NCBI RefSeq assembly: GCF_014643775.1
Contig: NZ_BMKC01000001.1
Span: forward strand, 310,001-374,000
Source: Arenimonas soli
GTDB lineage: Bacteria; Pseudomonadota; Gammaproteobacteria; Xanthomonadales; Xanthomonadaceae
Reading direction: 5' to 3'
DNA length: 64,000 bases
Under the pieces are notes generated by a model that was given only the letters and a program-made list of their open reading frames with translations, was not told where the DNA came from and did no database searches. Positions 39,546 through 48,512 of this stretch are shown here, piece by piece (position 1 is the first letter of the stretch; every line of letters begins with the position of its first letter). The position numbers were made by a program, and so were the translations under genes.

Positions 39546-40322
39546 TCAATCCGGGTCGGGTTCAGCAAGCACGTAGCCGGCCGGCACCTGGCTGGAGAGA
39601 TGGCCGCGCGGCACAGGCTGGTCGAACTCGAAGTGGAACGTAAGGCCCATCTCGCCCGGCTGTCCCATTTGCATCGCAAGCGGAAGGCCATCGGCGTCCG
39701 CCCACAGTACGATCAGGCTCCCCTCGATCTGCAAGGACCAGCCGCGCGCCACGTGGCCGTCGAACAGGCGCGTGCCAGGAAGCAGCTCGGCACGTCCTTC
39801 AAAGGCGCGGAGTTCTTCGAGCCAGTGCAGCGAGGCATCAGGGGAGGGCTTGGCTCCCTGCAGCGGCGACAGCATTGCGTGCCGTGGGCCGTGAAGAAGC
39901 ATCAGCACGCGTTCGTGGCCGGGATCGACGATGACGCTGAGTTCCTCGCCAACATCCGTGCGCACGACGCCCTGCGCATCAACCACCATGCGCGATGTCT
40001 GCACGATCTCGCCATGGACACGTTGTTCGACGCGCATCGACAACGTGTTGAAATCGAGGAAATGCCTTTGCACCGCGGCGAAGGCTTCGCCATGGCTCGA
40101 CAGCAGTGGGACCGCGATGAAGGCGACGAGTGCGAGCATTGCCGTGGCCGCCGCTGCAAACAAGGGGCCGCGTGTTCTGCGACGCGCAGGTGGCTCCGAA
40201 TGCAGCCGACGCATCAGTGCCTGCTGCGCCTGCTCGATGGCCGCCGGGGAAGGTTCACCCTTGGCGGCTTTCACGCGCGCGGCCAGCGTGGGGGATAGTT
40301 CATGCCCGGACAGCTTGCTCAT
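39546..40322 (-). CDS. Putative anti-sigma factor (membrane protein)
   Basis: A 258-residue protein with a cytoplasmic N-terminal part (about 50 residues), one membrane helix at about 53-73, and an extracytoplasmic domain of about 185 residues rich in beta-strand patterns. It overlaps the ECF sigma gene by 4 bases downstream, the usual arrangement for a cognate anti-sigma factor. No zinc anti-sigma H-x3-C-x2-C motif is present, so the call rests on topology and context. The outer domain has a loose resemblance to lipoprotein-carrier-like folds. Its signal is unknown. Confidence 0.6.
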   Translation of the reverse strand: MSKLSGHELSPTLAARVKAAKGEPSPAAIEQAQQALMRRLHSEPPARRRTRGPLFAAAATAMLALVAFIAVPLLSSHGEAFAAVQRHFLDFNTLSMRVEQRVHGEIVQTSRMVVDAQGVVRTDVGEELSVIVDPGHERVLMLLHGPRHAMLSPLQGAKPSPDASLHWLEELRAFEGRAELLPGTRLFDGHVARGWSLQIEGSLIVLWADADGLPLAMQMGQPGEMGLTFHFEFDQPVPRGHLSSQVPAGYVLAEPDPD

Positions 40323-40870
40323 TGCAGTTCCTCCGTTCCTGTTTCGCGCAGCTGCGCCTCAAGGCCACGGCGCGCGCGGTGCAGGATTACCCCTGCGTTG
40401 TTCTCGCTTATCTCAAGGGCGCGTGCGATGTCGCCGATCTCCATGCCCTCCAGGTAACGCATGCCAAAACACCGGGCCTGTTGCTTCGGCAGGCGTGCGA
40501 TCGCGCTGCGAAGCTGCTCGGCCTGTTGGTCCTGGATGCCCATGTGTTCGGCGGACGGTGTCGTTGTCGGCGCCTGCGCGAGCCATTGCGGCAATACGCG
40601 CCACCAACGCTGTTGTCTGCGCAACATGTCGATGGCGACGCGCGCCGACGCTGCGGTGAGGTAGGCGGGCCACGATTCGACCCCTTTCCGAGGCGCCTGC
40701 AGCAGCCGCAGGAAGACCTCTTGCTGGGCGTCTTCCGCCAGTGTCACATCGCCCAGGACACGGTAGGCGGCCTTGTACACGAGCGGGCCATAGAGGCGCG
40801 CCAACACTTCCGGGTCGTCGGCGGCTTCCTGCTGACTCACGGTGACTTCCAGTCGAACACTGAGGGACAT
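40319..40870 (-). CDS. ECF RNA polymerase sigma factor
   Basis: A 183-residue extracytoplasmic-function sigma factor. Region 2 is visible as YGPLVYKAAYRVLGDVTLAEDAQQEVFLRLL (the DAQQEVF motif contacts -10 DNA), and region 4 as RLPKQQARCFGMRYLEGMEIGDIARALEISENNAGVILHRARRGL with its helix-turn-helix. The ATG at 40870 gives a normal length; an upstream in-frame extension is not used. It probably directs its own promoter and the divergent one at 40981, since both carry GTAAGAA-N14-CGTC. Confidence 0.92.
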   Translation of the reverse strand: MSLSVRLEVTVSQQEAADDPEVLARLYGPLVYKAAYRVLGDVTLAEDAQQEVFLRLLQAPRKGVESWPAYLTAASARVAIDMLRRQQRWWRVLPQWLAQAPTTTPSAEHMGIQDQQAEQLRSAIARLPKQQARCFGMRYLEGMEIGDIARALEISENNAGVILHRARRGLEAQLRETGTEELQ

Positions 40871-40902
40871 GGCATCGATTTCTCCTGATCGTATGCCTTG
40901 AA

Positions 40903-40927
40903 GACGACGCAGCAGGCCGATTCTTAC
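40903..40927 (-). promoter_or_regulatory. ECF-type promoter of the sigma/anti-sigma genes
   Basis: On the minus strand GTAAGAA (40927-40921) is followed after exactly 14 bases by CGTC (40906-40903), a common ECF -10 core. Start of transcription is expected near 40896, about 26 bases before the sigma ATG. The same pair of elements with the same spacing occurs divergently at 40981-41005. Confidence 0.6.
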
Positions 40928-40980
40928 ACAGGCGGATCGGCGTCCCTGGGCGTGGGCTGGGGCGGTCGCAACAGGCCACC

Positions 40981-41005
40981 GTAAGAACTGGCCCCGTGCA
41001 TCGTC
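40981..41005 (+). promoter_or_regulatory. ECF-type promoter of the beta-lactamase-like gene
   Basis: GTAAGAA (40981-40987), 14 bases, then CGTC (41002-41005). This mirrors the sigma gene's own element. The predicted start is near 41012, and GGAG at 41024-41027 precedes the ATG at 41034. Confidence 0.6.
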
Positions 41006-41033
41006 GAAGTCAGTACCGCAACCGGAGACTGCC

Positions 41034-42248
41034 ATGACACTTTCGCACCCGTCTGCTTCATCCCGGCGCCTGGCGCGCATCTGGGCCCATCCCCTTGTTC
41101 TCACCGTGGCGCTGTTGGCCGCAGCCGTTGGCAGCGACGTTGCCACAGCGCGCCCCACGACGGCCGCACTGGATGCCGAAGTCCGCCTGGCGATGCAGGC
41201 CACCGGGGCGAAGGGGCTTGCGATGGCGACGATCCATGACGGGCAGGTAACGCAGGTGTCGAGCTACGGTTTGCGCAATGCCGCCGGCGACCCGCTCCAG
41301 ACCGATACCGTGATGTACGGCGCCTCGGTCACCAAGGCCGCCTTCTCGTACATGGTCATGCAGCTGGTCGACGAGGGTGTGCTGGATCTGGATCAGCCCC
41401 TGGGCACGTATCTGGAACGTCCGCTGAGCGATTACCCGAACGAGGACAAATACGCGTCCTGGCCCGACCTCGCAGGCGACGATCGCTGGCGCCGAATCAC
41501 CGCCCGCCACGTGCTCACGCACTCCACCGGGTTCCCGAACTTCGGCTTCCTGGCACCCGACGGAAAACTTCGCATGCACTTCGATCCCGGAAGCCGCTAC
41601 GCGTACTCGGGCGACGGCTTCATCCTGCTGCAGTTCGTGATCGAGCGCGGGATCGGCCTTGATGTGCGCGAGGAGATGCAGCGCCGCGTGTTCGACCGGT
41701 TCGGCATGGAAAACACGGATATGAAGTGGCGCCAGGATTTTGCCAGGAATCTTGCAGACGGATGGCGGATCGACGGCAGCGTCGAGCCACACGACGAACG
41801 CAGCACCGTACGTGCTGCCGGATCGATGGACACCACCATTGCCGATATCGCCCGCTTCGTGGCGGGGCTGGTGCGTGGCGATGGTCTGTCCGAGAGTTCT
41901 CACGCTCAAATGACCCGCCCGCAGCTACCGATCACCACCGTCTCGCAGTTCCCGACGCTGCAGCCGGAACTGCCTCTCGATGCGCGCCGGGCCGATCTCG
42001 CGGCAGGCCTGGGACTTGTGGTCTACGACGGACCGCAGGGTCCGGCATTCAACCGTGGAGGCCACAATGAGTGGACCGGCAATACGGTGGTATGCGTCCA
42101 GGAAGGCAGGCGTTGCGTGGTAATCCTGTCGAACGACGTCCGCGCCGAGGCGGCGTTCCCGCGCTTGGTTGAATTCGCCATCGGCGAGACCGGCACGCCG
42201 TGGCAATGGATCTACCCCAACATGGCATTCTGGAAACCAGGAGGATGA
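41034..42248 (+). CDS. Exported serine beta-lactamase-like hydrolase
   Basis: A 404-residue protein of the class C beta-lactamase/penicillin-binding fold with a long, arginine-containing leader ending near ATA. The nucleophile motif is GASVTKAAFS (S-x2-K). The second motif is YAYSGDGF (Y-S-G instead of Y-A-N) and the third is HNEWTGN (H-x-x-x-x-G in place of K-T-G). Such substitutions are usual in esterases and D-aminopeptidases of this fold, so resistance to beta-lactams should not be assumed. It is divergent from the ECF sigma gene and is its probable target. Confidence 0.82.
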   Translation: MTLSHPSASSRRLARIWAHPLVLTVALLAAAVGSDVATARPTTAALDAEVRLAMQATGAKGLAMATIHDGQVTQVSSYGLRNAAGDPLQTDTVMYGASVTKAAFSYMVMQLVDEGVLDLDQPLGTYLERPLSDYPNEDKYASWPDLAGDDRWRRITARHVLTHSTGFPNFGFLAPDGKLRMHFDPGSRYAYSGDGFILLQFVIERGIGLDVREEMQRRVFDRFGMENTDMKWRQDFARNLADGWRIDGSVEPHDERSTVRAAGSMDTTIADIARFVAGLVRGDGLSESSHAQMTRPQLPITTVSQFPTLQPELPLDARRADLAAGLGLVVYDGPQGPAFNRGGHNEWTGNTVVCVQEGRRCVVILSNDVRAEAAFPRLVEFAIGETGTPWQWIYPNMAFWKPGG

Positions 42249-42294
42249 GTTGATGGCGATCAGCTGCGATCGCGTCCGGCGCAGTCGATGTCGG

Positions 42295-43185
42295 TCAATG
42301 CTCGAGCCGGAGTTCGCTGGCGAAGCTGCGAACAAGTCCGGTGAGGGGATCGACGAACGACAGCCGCTTCGCCAGCAACTGCAATGGCGCCGAGTAGTCG
42401 CCTGCCGTGCGATGGCAAAGCGCCGGATACATCCCGTCGTTGGCGATCGGTGCCCCCAGCGCGTCCATGTGCACACGCAGCTGGTGCTTGCGGCCGGTGA
42501 TCGGTGTCAATGCATAACGCCAATGCGGTTCGCCGCGGGCGACGACGTCAATCCGGGTTTCGCTGTTCGCCGGCCCCTGGGTTTCCCTCATCCGGAAGAA
42601 GGGCTCGCCGGCGACGATCCGGCTTGATCGCAGCAAGGGGAGCGTCACGTCCGGCAGCGCCGGCGCGATCGCTTCGTAGCGCTTTTCGATCCTGCGTTCG
42701 CGAAACAGCCCGTGGTAACGTGCGCGGCTGTCGGGGTTGGTCGAGAACAGCACCAGTCCGGCCGTGTCCCGGTCAATGCGGTGCAGCGGCACCAGGTCCG
42801 GGTTGCCGGTGCGCCGGATCAACCGGCCCAGCAGGGTTTCATGGACATGGACACCCGCGGGCGTGACTGGCAGGAAGTGCGGCTTGTCCGCCACCAGCAG
42901 GTGTTCGTCGGCGTGCAATACGACTTCCTCGAACGGGATCGTCGATTCCTCGGCCACCTCGCGGTAGTAGTGCACTTCGAGCCCGACCACGAACGGTGTG
43001 TCCGGCGTGATCCGCCGCCCCTGGTCGTCCACGACGCGCCCCCGGGCCATGCGATCGAGCCAGGCCGGGCGCGGGACCGCGGCGAACCGATCGCACAGGC
43101 AATCGAGCACCGTCGACCATCCGCCCGGCGGCAATTGCAGGCTGCTCGGGGCAAGACCATCCAGGTCGGGCGGGCGCTTGCGCAT
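42295..43185 (-). CDS. RluA-family pseudouridine synthase
   Basis: A 296-residue RNA pseudouridine synthase. The catalytic aspartate is in HRIDRDTAGLVLF (RluA-type HR-x-D), preceded by LVADKPHFLPV and followed by GRKHQLRVHMDALG. The short N-terminal part, containing LDRMARGRVVDDQG, looks like a reduced S4 RNA-binding domain. Which uridine in rRNA or tRNA is modified cannot be told. It converges on the beta-lactamase-like gene and ends 46 bases from it; the safE stop abuts its start. Confidence 0.88.
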   Translation of the reverse strand: MRKRPPDLDGLAPSSLQLPPGGWSTVLDCLCDRFAAVPRPAWLDRMARGRVVDDQGRRITPDTPFVVGLEVHYYREVAEESTIPFEEVVLHADEHLLVADKPHFLPVTPAGVHVHETLLGRLIRRTGNPDLVPLHRIDRDTAGLVLFSTNPDSRARYHGLFRERRIEKRYEAIAPALPDVTLPLLRSSRIVAGEPFFRMRETQGPANSETRIDVVARGEPHWRYALTPITGRKHQLRVHMDALGAPIANDGMYPALCHRTAGDYSAPLQLLAKRLSFVDPLTGLVRSFASELRLEH

Positions 43186-43899
43186 TCAGATCGAACGGCA
43201 GCCCAGGGCTTCGAGCACCGCATGGATCGCCGGCTGGCCGGCCAGCCAGGGGCCGGCCAGCGTGACCACCCCCGCCAGCGCCACCAGGCCGGCGGCGCCG
43301 TAGCGCCAGGCGCGGTTGGCCAGCAGCTGGCCCAGGCGGGCGCCGCTCCAGGTGACCGGCACCATGGTCGCCATCGTGCCCATGCCGAAGCTGGCCATCA
43401 CCAGGGCGCCGTGCAGGGCGCTGGCTTCCAGCCACGCCGCCACCAGCACCGTGCTCGAAAGCCCGCAGGGCAGCCAGCCCCACAGCAGGCCCTGGGCCCA
43501 GGGCCGCCAGGGACCGTGCGCCGGCAGCTTCGACTGCAGTGGCCGCAGCATCTTCCAGAACCAGGCGCCGCCGCGCGACAGGAAGCCCAGCTTGCGCGGC
43601 CACAGCAGCCGCACCGCGACCAGGATCAGCACGCCGCCCATCGCCATGCGCAGGCCGGTGGCCAGCGCCTCGGAACGCGCGAGCAGCAGCAGTCCGCCGC
43701 CGAAGGCACCGACCAGGGCGCCGGCGATCGTGTAGCCGAGCACGCGGCCGGTGTTGAGCGCGAACGCGGTGCCCAGGCCGGGTTTTGGCGAGGTGGCGGC
43801 CAGGCCCGTGGCGATGCCGCCACACATGGCGATGCAGTGCACGCCACCCAGCAGGCCGGTCAGCAGCGCCGCGCCCAGCACCAGCAGGTCGACCGGCAT
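43186..43899 (-). CDS. SafE/TauE-family membrane protein of the cbb3 operon
   Basis: A 237-residue protein with about six membrane helices and the cysteine motifs HCIAMCGG at the start of helix 1 and WLPCGL later, as in the DsbD-like/TauE group found at the end of many ccoGHIS operons. In that setting it is linked to copper or thiol handling for oxidase assembly, although the name says sulfite export. Its ATG overlaps the ccoS stop. Confidence 0.8.
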   Translation of the reverse strand: MPVDLLVLGAALLTGLLGGVHCIAMCGGIATGLAATSPKPGLGTAFALNTGRVLGYTIAGALVGAFGGGLLLLARSEALATGLRMAMGGVLILVAVRLLWPRKLGFLSRGGAWFWKMLRPLQSKLPAHGPWRPWAQGLLWGWLPCGLSSTVLVAAWLEASALHGALVMASFGMGTMATMVPVTWSGARLGQLLANRAWRYGAAGLVALAGVVTLAGPWLAGQPAIHAVLEALGCRSI

Positions 43900-44093
43900 C
43901 AGTCGGCGTCGCGCGCTTCGCGCTTGTCGGGTGCTTCGGGGGCCGGCGCCGGGAGGTCGTCTTCACGCAGCATGTCCAGCGCCGGGGTGTCGAGGTCGTC
44001 GAACTGCCCGCGTTTGACCGCCCACAGGAAAAACCAGATCGCCGCGCCGAGCAGCAGCAACGAAACCGGGATCAGGGCGAGCAGGATGTTCAC
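43899..44093 (-). CDS. ccoS: cbb3-type oxidase assembly protein CcoS
   Basis: A 64-residue single-helix protein: MNILLALIPVSLLLLGAAIWFF, then FFLWAVKRGQFDDLDTPALD. The W-x-V-x2-GQFDDLD block is the CcoS signature. In other bacteria it is needed for cofactor insertion into the cbb3 oxidase. It overlaps ccoI by 4 bases and safE by one, and carries an acidic/proline tail. Confidence 0.93.
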   Translation of the reverse strand: MNILLALIPVSLLLLGAAIWFFLWAVKRGQFDDLDTPALDMLREDDLPAPAPEAPDKREARDAD

Positions 44094-46462
44094 GCGGTTA
44101 CCCCTTTCGTGCGCCCCAGGCGCAGGGCGTTGGCGGTGACGACCAGCGACGAGGCGGCCATGCCCAGCGCCGCCAGCCCGGGACCGATGTGGCCCAGGGC
44201 AGCCAGGGGCAGGGCCACGACATTGTAGGCCAGGGCCCAGCCCAGGTTCTGCCCGATGATGCGGCGGGTGCGCCGCGCCAGCTGCACCGCCTGCGGCAGG
44301 CGCATCAGCGAAGCGCCGGCCAGCACCAGGTCGGCCGAACGATGCGCGAGCGGCGCGCCGCCGGCCATGGCCACCGAGACATCGGCACCCGCCAGTACCG
44401 GCGCGTCGTTGATGCCGTCGCCCACGGCCAGTACGCGCCGGCCCTGGGCCTGCAGCGCGCGCACGGCGGCCAGCTTGTCCTCCGGCGACTGCCGCGAGGC
44501 GAAGTCTTCGATGCCCAGGCTGCCCGCGACCGCGGCGACGCTGGCTTCGCCGTCACCGCTGAGCAGGTGTGGCGGCAGGCCCAGGGCGCGCAGGCTGGCC
44601 ACGGCATCAGCCGCGTCCTCGCGCACGGGGTCGCTGGTTTCGAAACGGGCGAAGGCGGTGCTGCCGTCGCCCAGCCACAGCGCGCCGTCGTCGGCGCGGC
44701 CGGCGGCGAACTCGGCGCGGCCCAGCCGATAGTCGCGGCCATCCACCTGGCCCTGCACGCCGTGGCCGGGCAGGGTGCGCACCGCGGTGGCCACGGGCAC
44801 CTCGTGCATGGCGAACGCCAGCGCCAGGGGGTGGCCGGCGTTGGCTTCCAGGGCGGCAGCGACCTGCCGCCAGTGGCCGATGTCACCTTCGATGGCCTGC
44901 GCGCCGTGCAGGCGCGGCTGGCCCAGGGTCAGGGTGCCGGTTTTATCAAGCACCACCACGTCGGCGCGGGCCAGGCTTTCCAGCGAATCCGCACCCAGCG
45001 CCAGCACGCCCCAGCGCGCCAGCGTGCCGTGCGCCGTGGCCAGGGCGGTGGGCACGGCCAGCGACAGCGCGCAGGGGCAGCTGACCACCAGCACGGCCAG
45101 CGCGATTTCGAAGGCCCGCTCGGGCTGCAGCTGCCACCAGACGGCGAACACGATGATCGCGGCGACGAACAGCGAAACCACGAACCGCTGCGCCACGGCG
45201 TCGGCGAACCGGGCCACGCGCGGCCGCGTGGATTGCGCGCGGTCCACTGCACGCACCAGCTGCGACAGCCGCGTGTCGGCGCCGGTGCGGGTCACGCGCA
45301 GGCGCAGCGGGGCTTCGCGGCAGGCGCTGCCGGCATACAGCGGATCGCCTGCGGCCTTGGCCACGGCCGTGGACTCGCCGGTCAGCAAGGACTCGTCCAG
45401 CGCCGCGGCTTCATCGATCAGTTCGCCGTCGGCGGGCACGGTGTCGCCGGCGCCGACCTGCACCACGTCGCCGGTGCACAGCGCCGACACCGGCACCTGC
45501 TCGCGCCCGCCGGTCACCTCGCGCCAGGCCAGGGCCGGCTGCGCGCGCGCCAGGGTGTCCAGGCGCGCGCTGGCCTGCCGGCGCGCCATGCGTTCCAGGA
45601 AACGCGCCGCCAGCAGGAACAGCACGAACATCACGGCCGCGTCGAACCAGACGTGGGCGCCGCCGCGCAGGGTTTCCACCAGGCTGGCGAAATAGGCCAG
45701 CAGCACCGAGGTCGCCACCAGGGTGTCCATGCCCGGGCGGCGTTCGCGCAGCTCGGTGGCCATGCCGGCAAGGAAGGGCCAGCCGGAGAAGAACACCACC
45801 GGCGTGGACACCAGGAAGGTGATCCAGCGGAAGAAGTCGCGCGTCGCCGGCGCCATCTCGTTGGCGGTGTCCAGGTACAGCGCCTCGGCGAACATCATGG
45901 CCTGGGTGGTGCCCAGCGCGGCGACGCCCAGCCGGGCGATCAGGCGGTTGCGTTCGCGCCGGCGCTCGCGCTCGGCGGCTTCGCCCTGGGCCAGGTGCGG
46001 CCGGTAGCCCAGCGACGCCAGCCGGGCCAGTACCGGTGACAGCGGCGTGTGCCGGGGATCCCAGGCGATGCGCACGCGGCCGGTGATGGCATTGGCGCCG
46101 GCGTCGCTGACGCCGGGTTCGCGGCGCAGGGCGTGGTCGATCAGCCAGGCGCAGGCCGCGCAGTGCATGCCTTCGCAGACCACGGTGATCTCGCGGCCCT
46201 CGGGGGTGTCGAAAGCATGGCCGGCCTGCACGTCGGCGCGATCCCAGGCGCTGTAGTCGGCCGGGGACAGGTCAACGCGCGCGCCGGCGGAGTCGCGCAG
46301 GCGGTAGTAGTCGCCCAGTCCGGCGTCGCGGATCCAGCTGGCGGCGGCGCCGCAGCCGGCGCAGCAGACCTCGCGTTCGGCGCCGTCCAGGCGAACGCGG
46401 ACCGGGTCGGCGGGCAGCGGCTCGCCGCAGTGGAAACAGCCCGACGGCGCCGACGGGTTCAC
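44090..46462 (-). CDS. ccoI: Copper P1B-type ATPase CcoI/FixI
   Basis: A 790-residue heavy-metal ATPase that delivers copper for the CcoN haem-copper site. N-terminal CFHCGEPL and GMHCAACAW metal-binding cysteines are followed by the membrane SCPCALSL site, phosphorylation loop LDKTGTLTLG, an HP motif in ANAGHPLALAF, and GDGINDAPVLAG. It lies between ccoH and ccoS with 4-base overlaps on both sides. The SCPC site marks it as a copper transporter. Confidence 0.95.
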   Translation of the reverse strand: MNPSAPSGCFHCGEPLPADPVRVRLDGAEREVCCAGCGAAASWIRDAGLGDYYRLRDSAGARVDLSPADYSAWDRADVQAGHAFDTPEGREITVVCEGMHCAACAWLIDHALRREPGVSDAGANAITGRVRIAWDPRHTPLSPVLARLASLGYRPHLAQGEAAERERRRERNRLIARLGVAALGTTQAMMFAEALYLDTANEMAPATRDFFRWITFLVSTPVVFFSGWPFLAGMATELRERRPGMDTLVATSVLLAYFASLVETLRGGAHVWFDAAVMFVLFLLAARFLERMARRQASARLDTLARAQPALAWREVTGGREQVPVSALCTGDVVQVGAGDTVPADGELIDEAAALDESLLTGESTAVAKAAGDPLYAGSACREAPLRLRVTRTGADTRLSQLVRAVDRAQSTRPRVARFADAVAQRFVVSLFVAAIIVFAVWWQLQPERAFEIALAVLVVSCPCALSLAVPTALATAHGTLARWGVLALGADSLESLARADVVVLDKTGTLTLGQPRLHGAQAIEGDIGHWRQVAAALEANAGHPLALAFAMHEVPVATAVRTLPGHGVQGQVDGRDYRLGRAEFAAGRADDGALWLGDGSTAFARFETSDPVREDAADAVASLRALGLPPHLLSGDGEASVAAVAGSLGIEDFASRQSPEDKLAAVRALQAQGRRVLAVGDGINDAPVLAGADVSVAMAGGAPLAHRSADLVLAGASLMRLPQAVQLARRTRRIIGQNLGWALAYNVVALPLAALGHIGPGLAALGMAASSLVVTANALRLGRTKGVTA

Positions 46463-46956
46463 GGCGCCGCGAGTGCGGGCGCCAGCGTGATCTCGGTGTC
46501 GCCGGGGTGGTAACGACCGACCAGCCGCCAGCTGCCGTCGTCGGCGACCAGGCGAAGCTGCCAGACGTGCGTGGACGCCACCGGGCCGTCGGTGCGCCAG
46601 CCCTTCGGATCCGGCAGCAGGGCCAGCTGGCGGTCGAGGGAGGATTCAAGCGGATGCACCAGCTGCAGGGTCGGCGCGCGCGGACCCGTGGGCTGGTCCA
46701 GGCGCAGCAGTGCACTGTCGGATTCGATCACCAGGGTGGCGCCAAGGCCGCGGCTGGCGGCCTGCGCATCGGCCTCGATGGACGCCACCTGCACCTGCGC
46801 CGTGCGCCGCACCGGGTCGGGGTCGGCATCGACCGCGCTCTTGCCGGAGGCGACCACCAGCGTCCAGATGCCCGCGACGATGGTTGCCGCCGGGATCGCC
46901 AGCACCAGCCAGAGCACCGGGTTGCGCGAAAACGACGAAGTCTTGGGCTTGTCCAT
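46459..46956 (-). CDS. ccoH: FixH/CcoH family protein
   Basis: A 165-residue protein with one N-terminal membrane helix (NPVLWLVLAIPAATIVAGIWTLV) and a periplasmic domain, as in FixH/CcoH, which joins the cbb3 complex during assembly. The helix is preceded by a short cytoplasmic tail (MDKPKTSSFSR). Sequence conservation in this family is low, so position between ccoG and ccoI carries much of the call. Confidence 0.85.
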   Translation of the reverse strand: MDKPKTSSFSRNPVLWLVLAIPAATIVAGIWTLVVASGKSAVDADPDPVRRTAQVQVASIEADAQAASRGLGATLVIESDSALLRLDQPTGPRAPTLQLVHPLESSLDRQLALLPDPKGWRTDGPVASTHVWQLRLVADDGSWRLVGRYHPGDTEITLAPALAAP

Positions 46957-48509
46957 CAGAAGGGCCCGAAGAAGCGGGTTTCTTCGGTCTCGCTGACGCC
47001 TTCGGCGGAGGACTCGACCACCAGGTCCAGGTCCACCCGGCCCTTGGCCAGGCCGGCGGGCGCGCGCAGGGTGATCGGCACGGTCAGCACTTCTTCGGCC
47101 AGGGCGCGGTGCACGGCGCCGGCTTCGACCAGGGTGATGCCTTCCGGCCCGTCGATGCGGATGGTGAATTCACGGGGTGCAATGTCCTTGTTGACGATGC
47201 GCACGGTGTACGCGTTTTCGATGCTGCCGTCGGCGGCCGTGCGGTAGAGCGCGTTGCGGTCGCGCATGACGTCCACGATCAGCGGGCTGCGCTGGGCGAT
47301 GCCGACGGCGAAGCCGATCGCCAGGGCCACCAGCAGGCCGCCGTAGATGAGTACGCGCGGGCGCAGCAGGCGCACATGCTTGCCTTCGACCGCGTTCTGC
47401 GACGTGTAGCGGACCAGGCCGCGCGGGTAGCCCATCTTGTCCATCACCATGTCGCAGGCGTCCACGCAGGCGCCGCAGGCGATGCACTCGTATTGCAGGC
47501 CGTTTCGGATGTCGATGCCGGTGGGGCAGACCTGCACGCAGATTGTGCAGTCGATGCAGTCGCCCAGGTCTTCCGGGGAGTTGACTTCGGGCGGCGGCGG
47601 CAGGCCGTGCTGCTGGTCCACCACCAGGCCGGTGGTGGCGCGGGCGCCGGCCTGCAGGTCGGCGGCGCTGCGGTGCTGGGAGGCGTGCACCACGGCGCTG
47701 GTGGCGACGTCCAGCGGCAGCAGCCCGCGGGCACGCTCGAGCACGCTGGCCAGCTTGCCCTTCTTGCGCGGGCCGCGCGGTTCGCCGCGCAGCGGGTCGT
47801 AGGCGATGATCAGCGTGTTGCGGTCGAACATCGCGCCCTGGAAACGCGCGTAGGGGCACATGTACTTGCACACCTGTTCGCGCAGCACGCCGGCATTGCC
47901 CCAGGTGGCCAGGGAATAGAACAGCACCCAGAAGATTTCCCAGCCGCCCCACTCGAAGGGCGACAGGCGCGCGGCCAGGTCGCGGATGGGCGTGAAGTAG
48001 CCGACGAAGGTGAAGCCGGTCCACAGCGCGAACGCCAGCCACAGGACATGTTTGGCGCCCTTGCGCATGAACTTCTCGCGGGTCCACGGCCCGTTGTCGA
48101 GCTTCATGCGCTTGTTGCGGTCGCCTTCGGTCCAGCGTTCCATCCAGATGAAGACTTCGGTCCACACGGTCTGCGGGCAGGCGTAGCCGCACCAAAGCCG
48201 GCCGGCGACCGCGGTGAAGAAGAACAGCGACAGGCCGGCCATGATCAGCAGCAGGGCCAGGAACAGGAAATCCTGCGGCCAGAACACCAGTCCGAAGACG
48301 TAGAACTTGCGCGCCGGCAGGTCCCACAGCACGGCCTGGCGGTCGTCCCACTGCAGCCAGGCGAAACCGTAGTACATGCCCAGCAGCCAGATCACCGCGG
48401 CCTTGCGCAGTCGCTGGGTCAGGCCGTCCTGCTCGCGCGGATAGACCTTCTTTTCGGCGACGTAGAGCGAAACCTCGTCGACGAGTTCGCTGGGGATCTT
48501 GCGGGCCAT
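46956..48509 (-). CDS. ccoG: cbb3 oxidase accessory polyferredoxin CcoG
   Basis: A 517-residue membrane iron-sulfur protein with several helices, a CGYACPQTVWTE motif and two ferredoxin-type clusters (CIDCTICVQVCP and CIACGACVDACD), ending in an Ig-like C-terminal domain. CcoG is reported to reduce copper(II) during CcoN maturation in related systems. It overlaps ccoH by one base. Confidence 0.95.
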   Translation of the reverse strand: MARKIPSELVDEVSLYVAEKKVYPREQDGLTQRLRKAAVIWLLGMYYGFAWLQWDDRQAVLWDLPARKFYVFGLVFWPQDFLFLALLLIMAGLSLFFFTAVAGRLWCGYACPQTVWTEVFIWMERWTEGDRNKRMKLDNGPWTREKFMRKGAKHVLWLAFALWTGFTFVGYFTPIRDLAARLSPFEWGGWEIFWVLFYSLATWGNAGVLREQVCKYMCPYARFQGAMFDRNTLIIAYDPLRGEPRGPRKKGKLASVLERARGLLPLDVATSAVVHASQHRSAADLQAGARATTGLVVDQQHGLPPPPEVNSPEDLGDCIDCTICVQVCPTGIDIRNGLQYECIACGACVDACDMVMDKMGYPRGLVRYTSQNAVEGKHVRLLRPRVLIYGGLLVALAIGFAVGIAQRSPLIVDVMRDRNALYRTAADGSIENAYTVRIVNKDIAPREFTIRIDGPEGITLVEAGAVHRALAEEVLTVPITLRAPAGLAKGRVDLDLVVESSAEGVSETEETRFFGPF

Positions 48510-48512
48510 GAC

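Noticed and set aside
41034-42248. Antibiotic resistance beta-lactamase
   Set aside because: The S-x2-K is present, but the Y-A-N and K-T-G motifs are replaced, as in esterases and peptidases of the same fold; resistance cannot be claimed.
43186-43899. True sulfite exporter
   Set aside because: The family name suggests it, but the cysteine motifs and the place in the cco operon favour a role in oxidase assembly.
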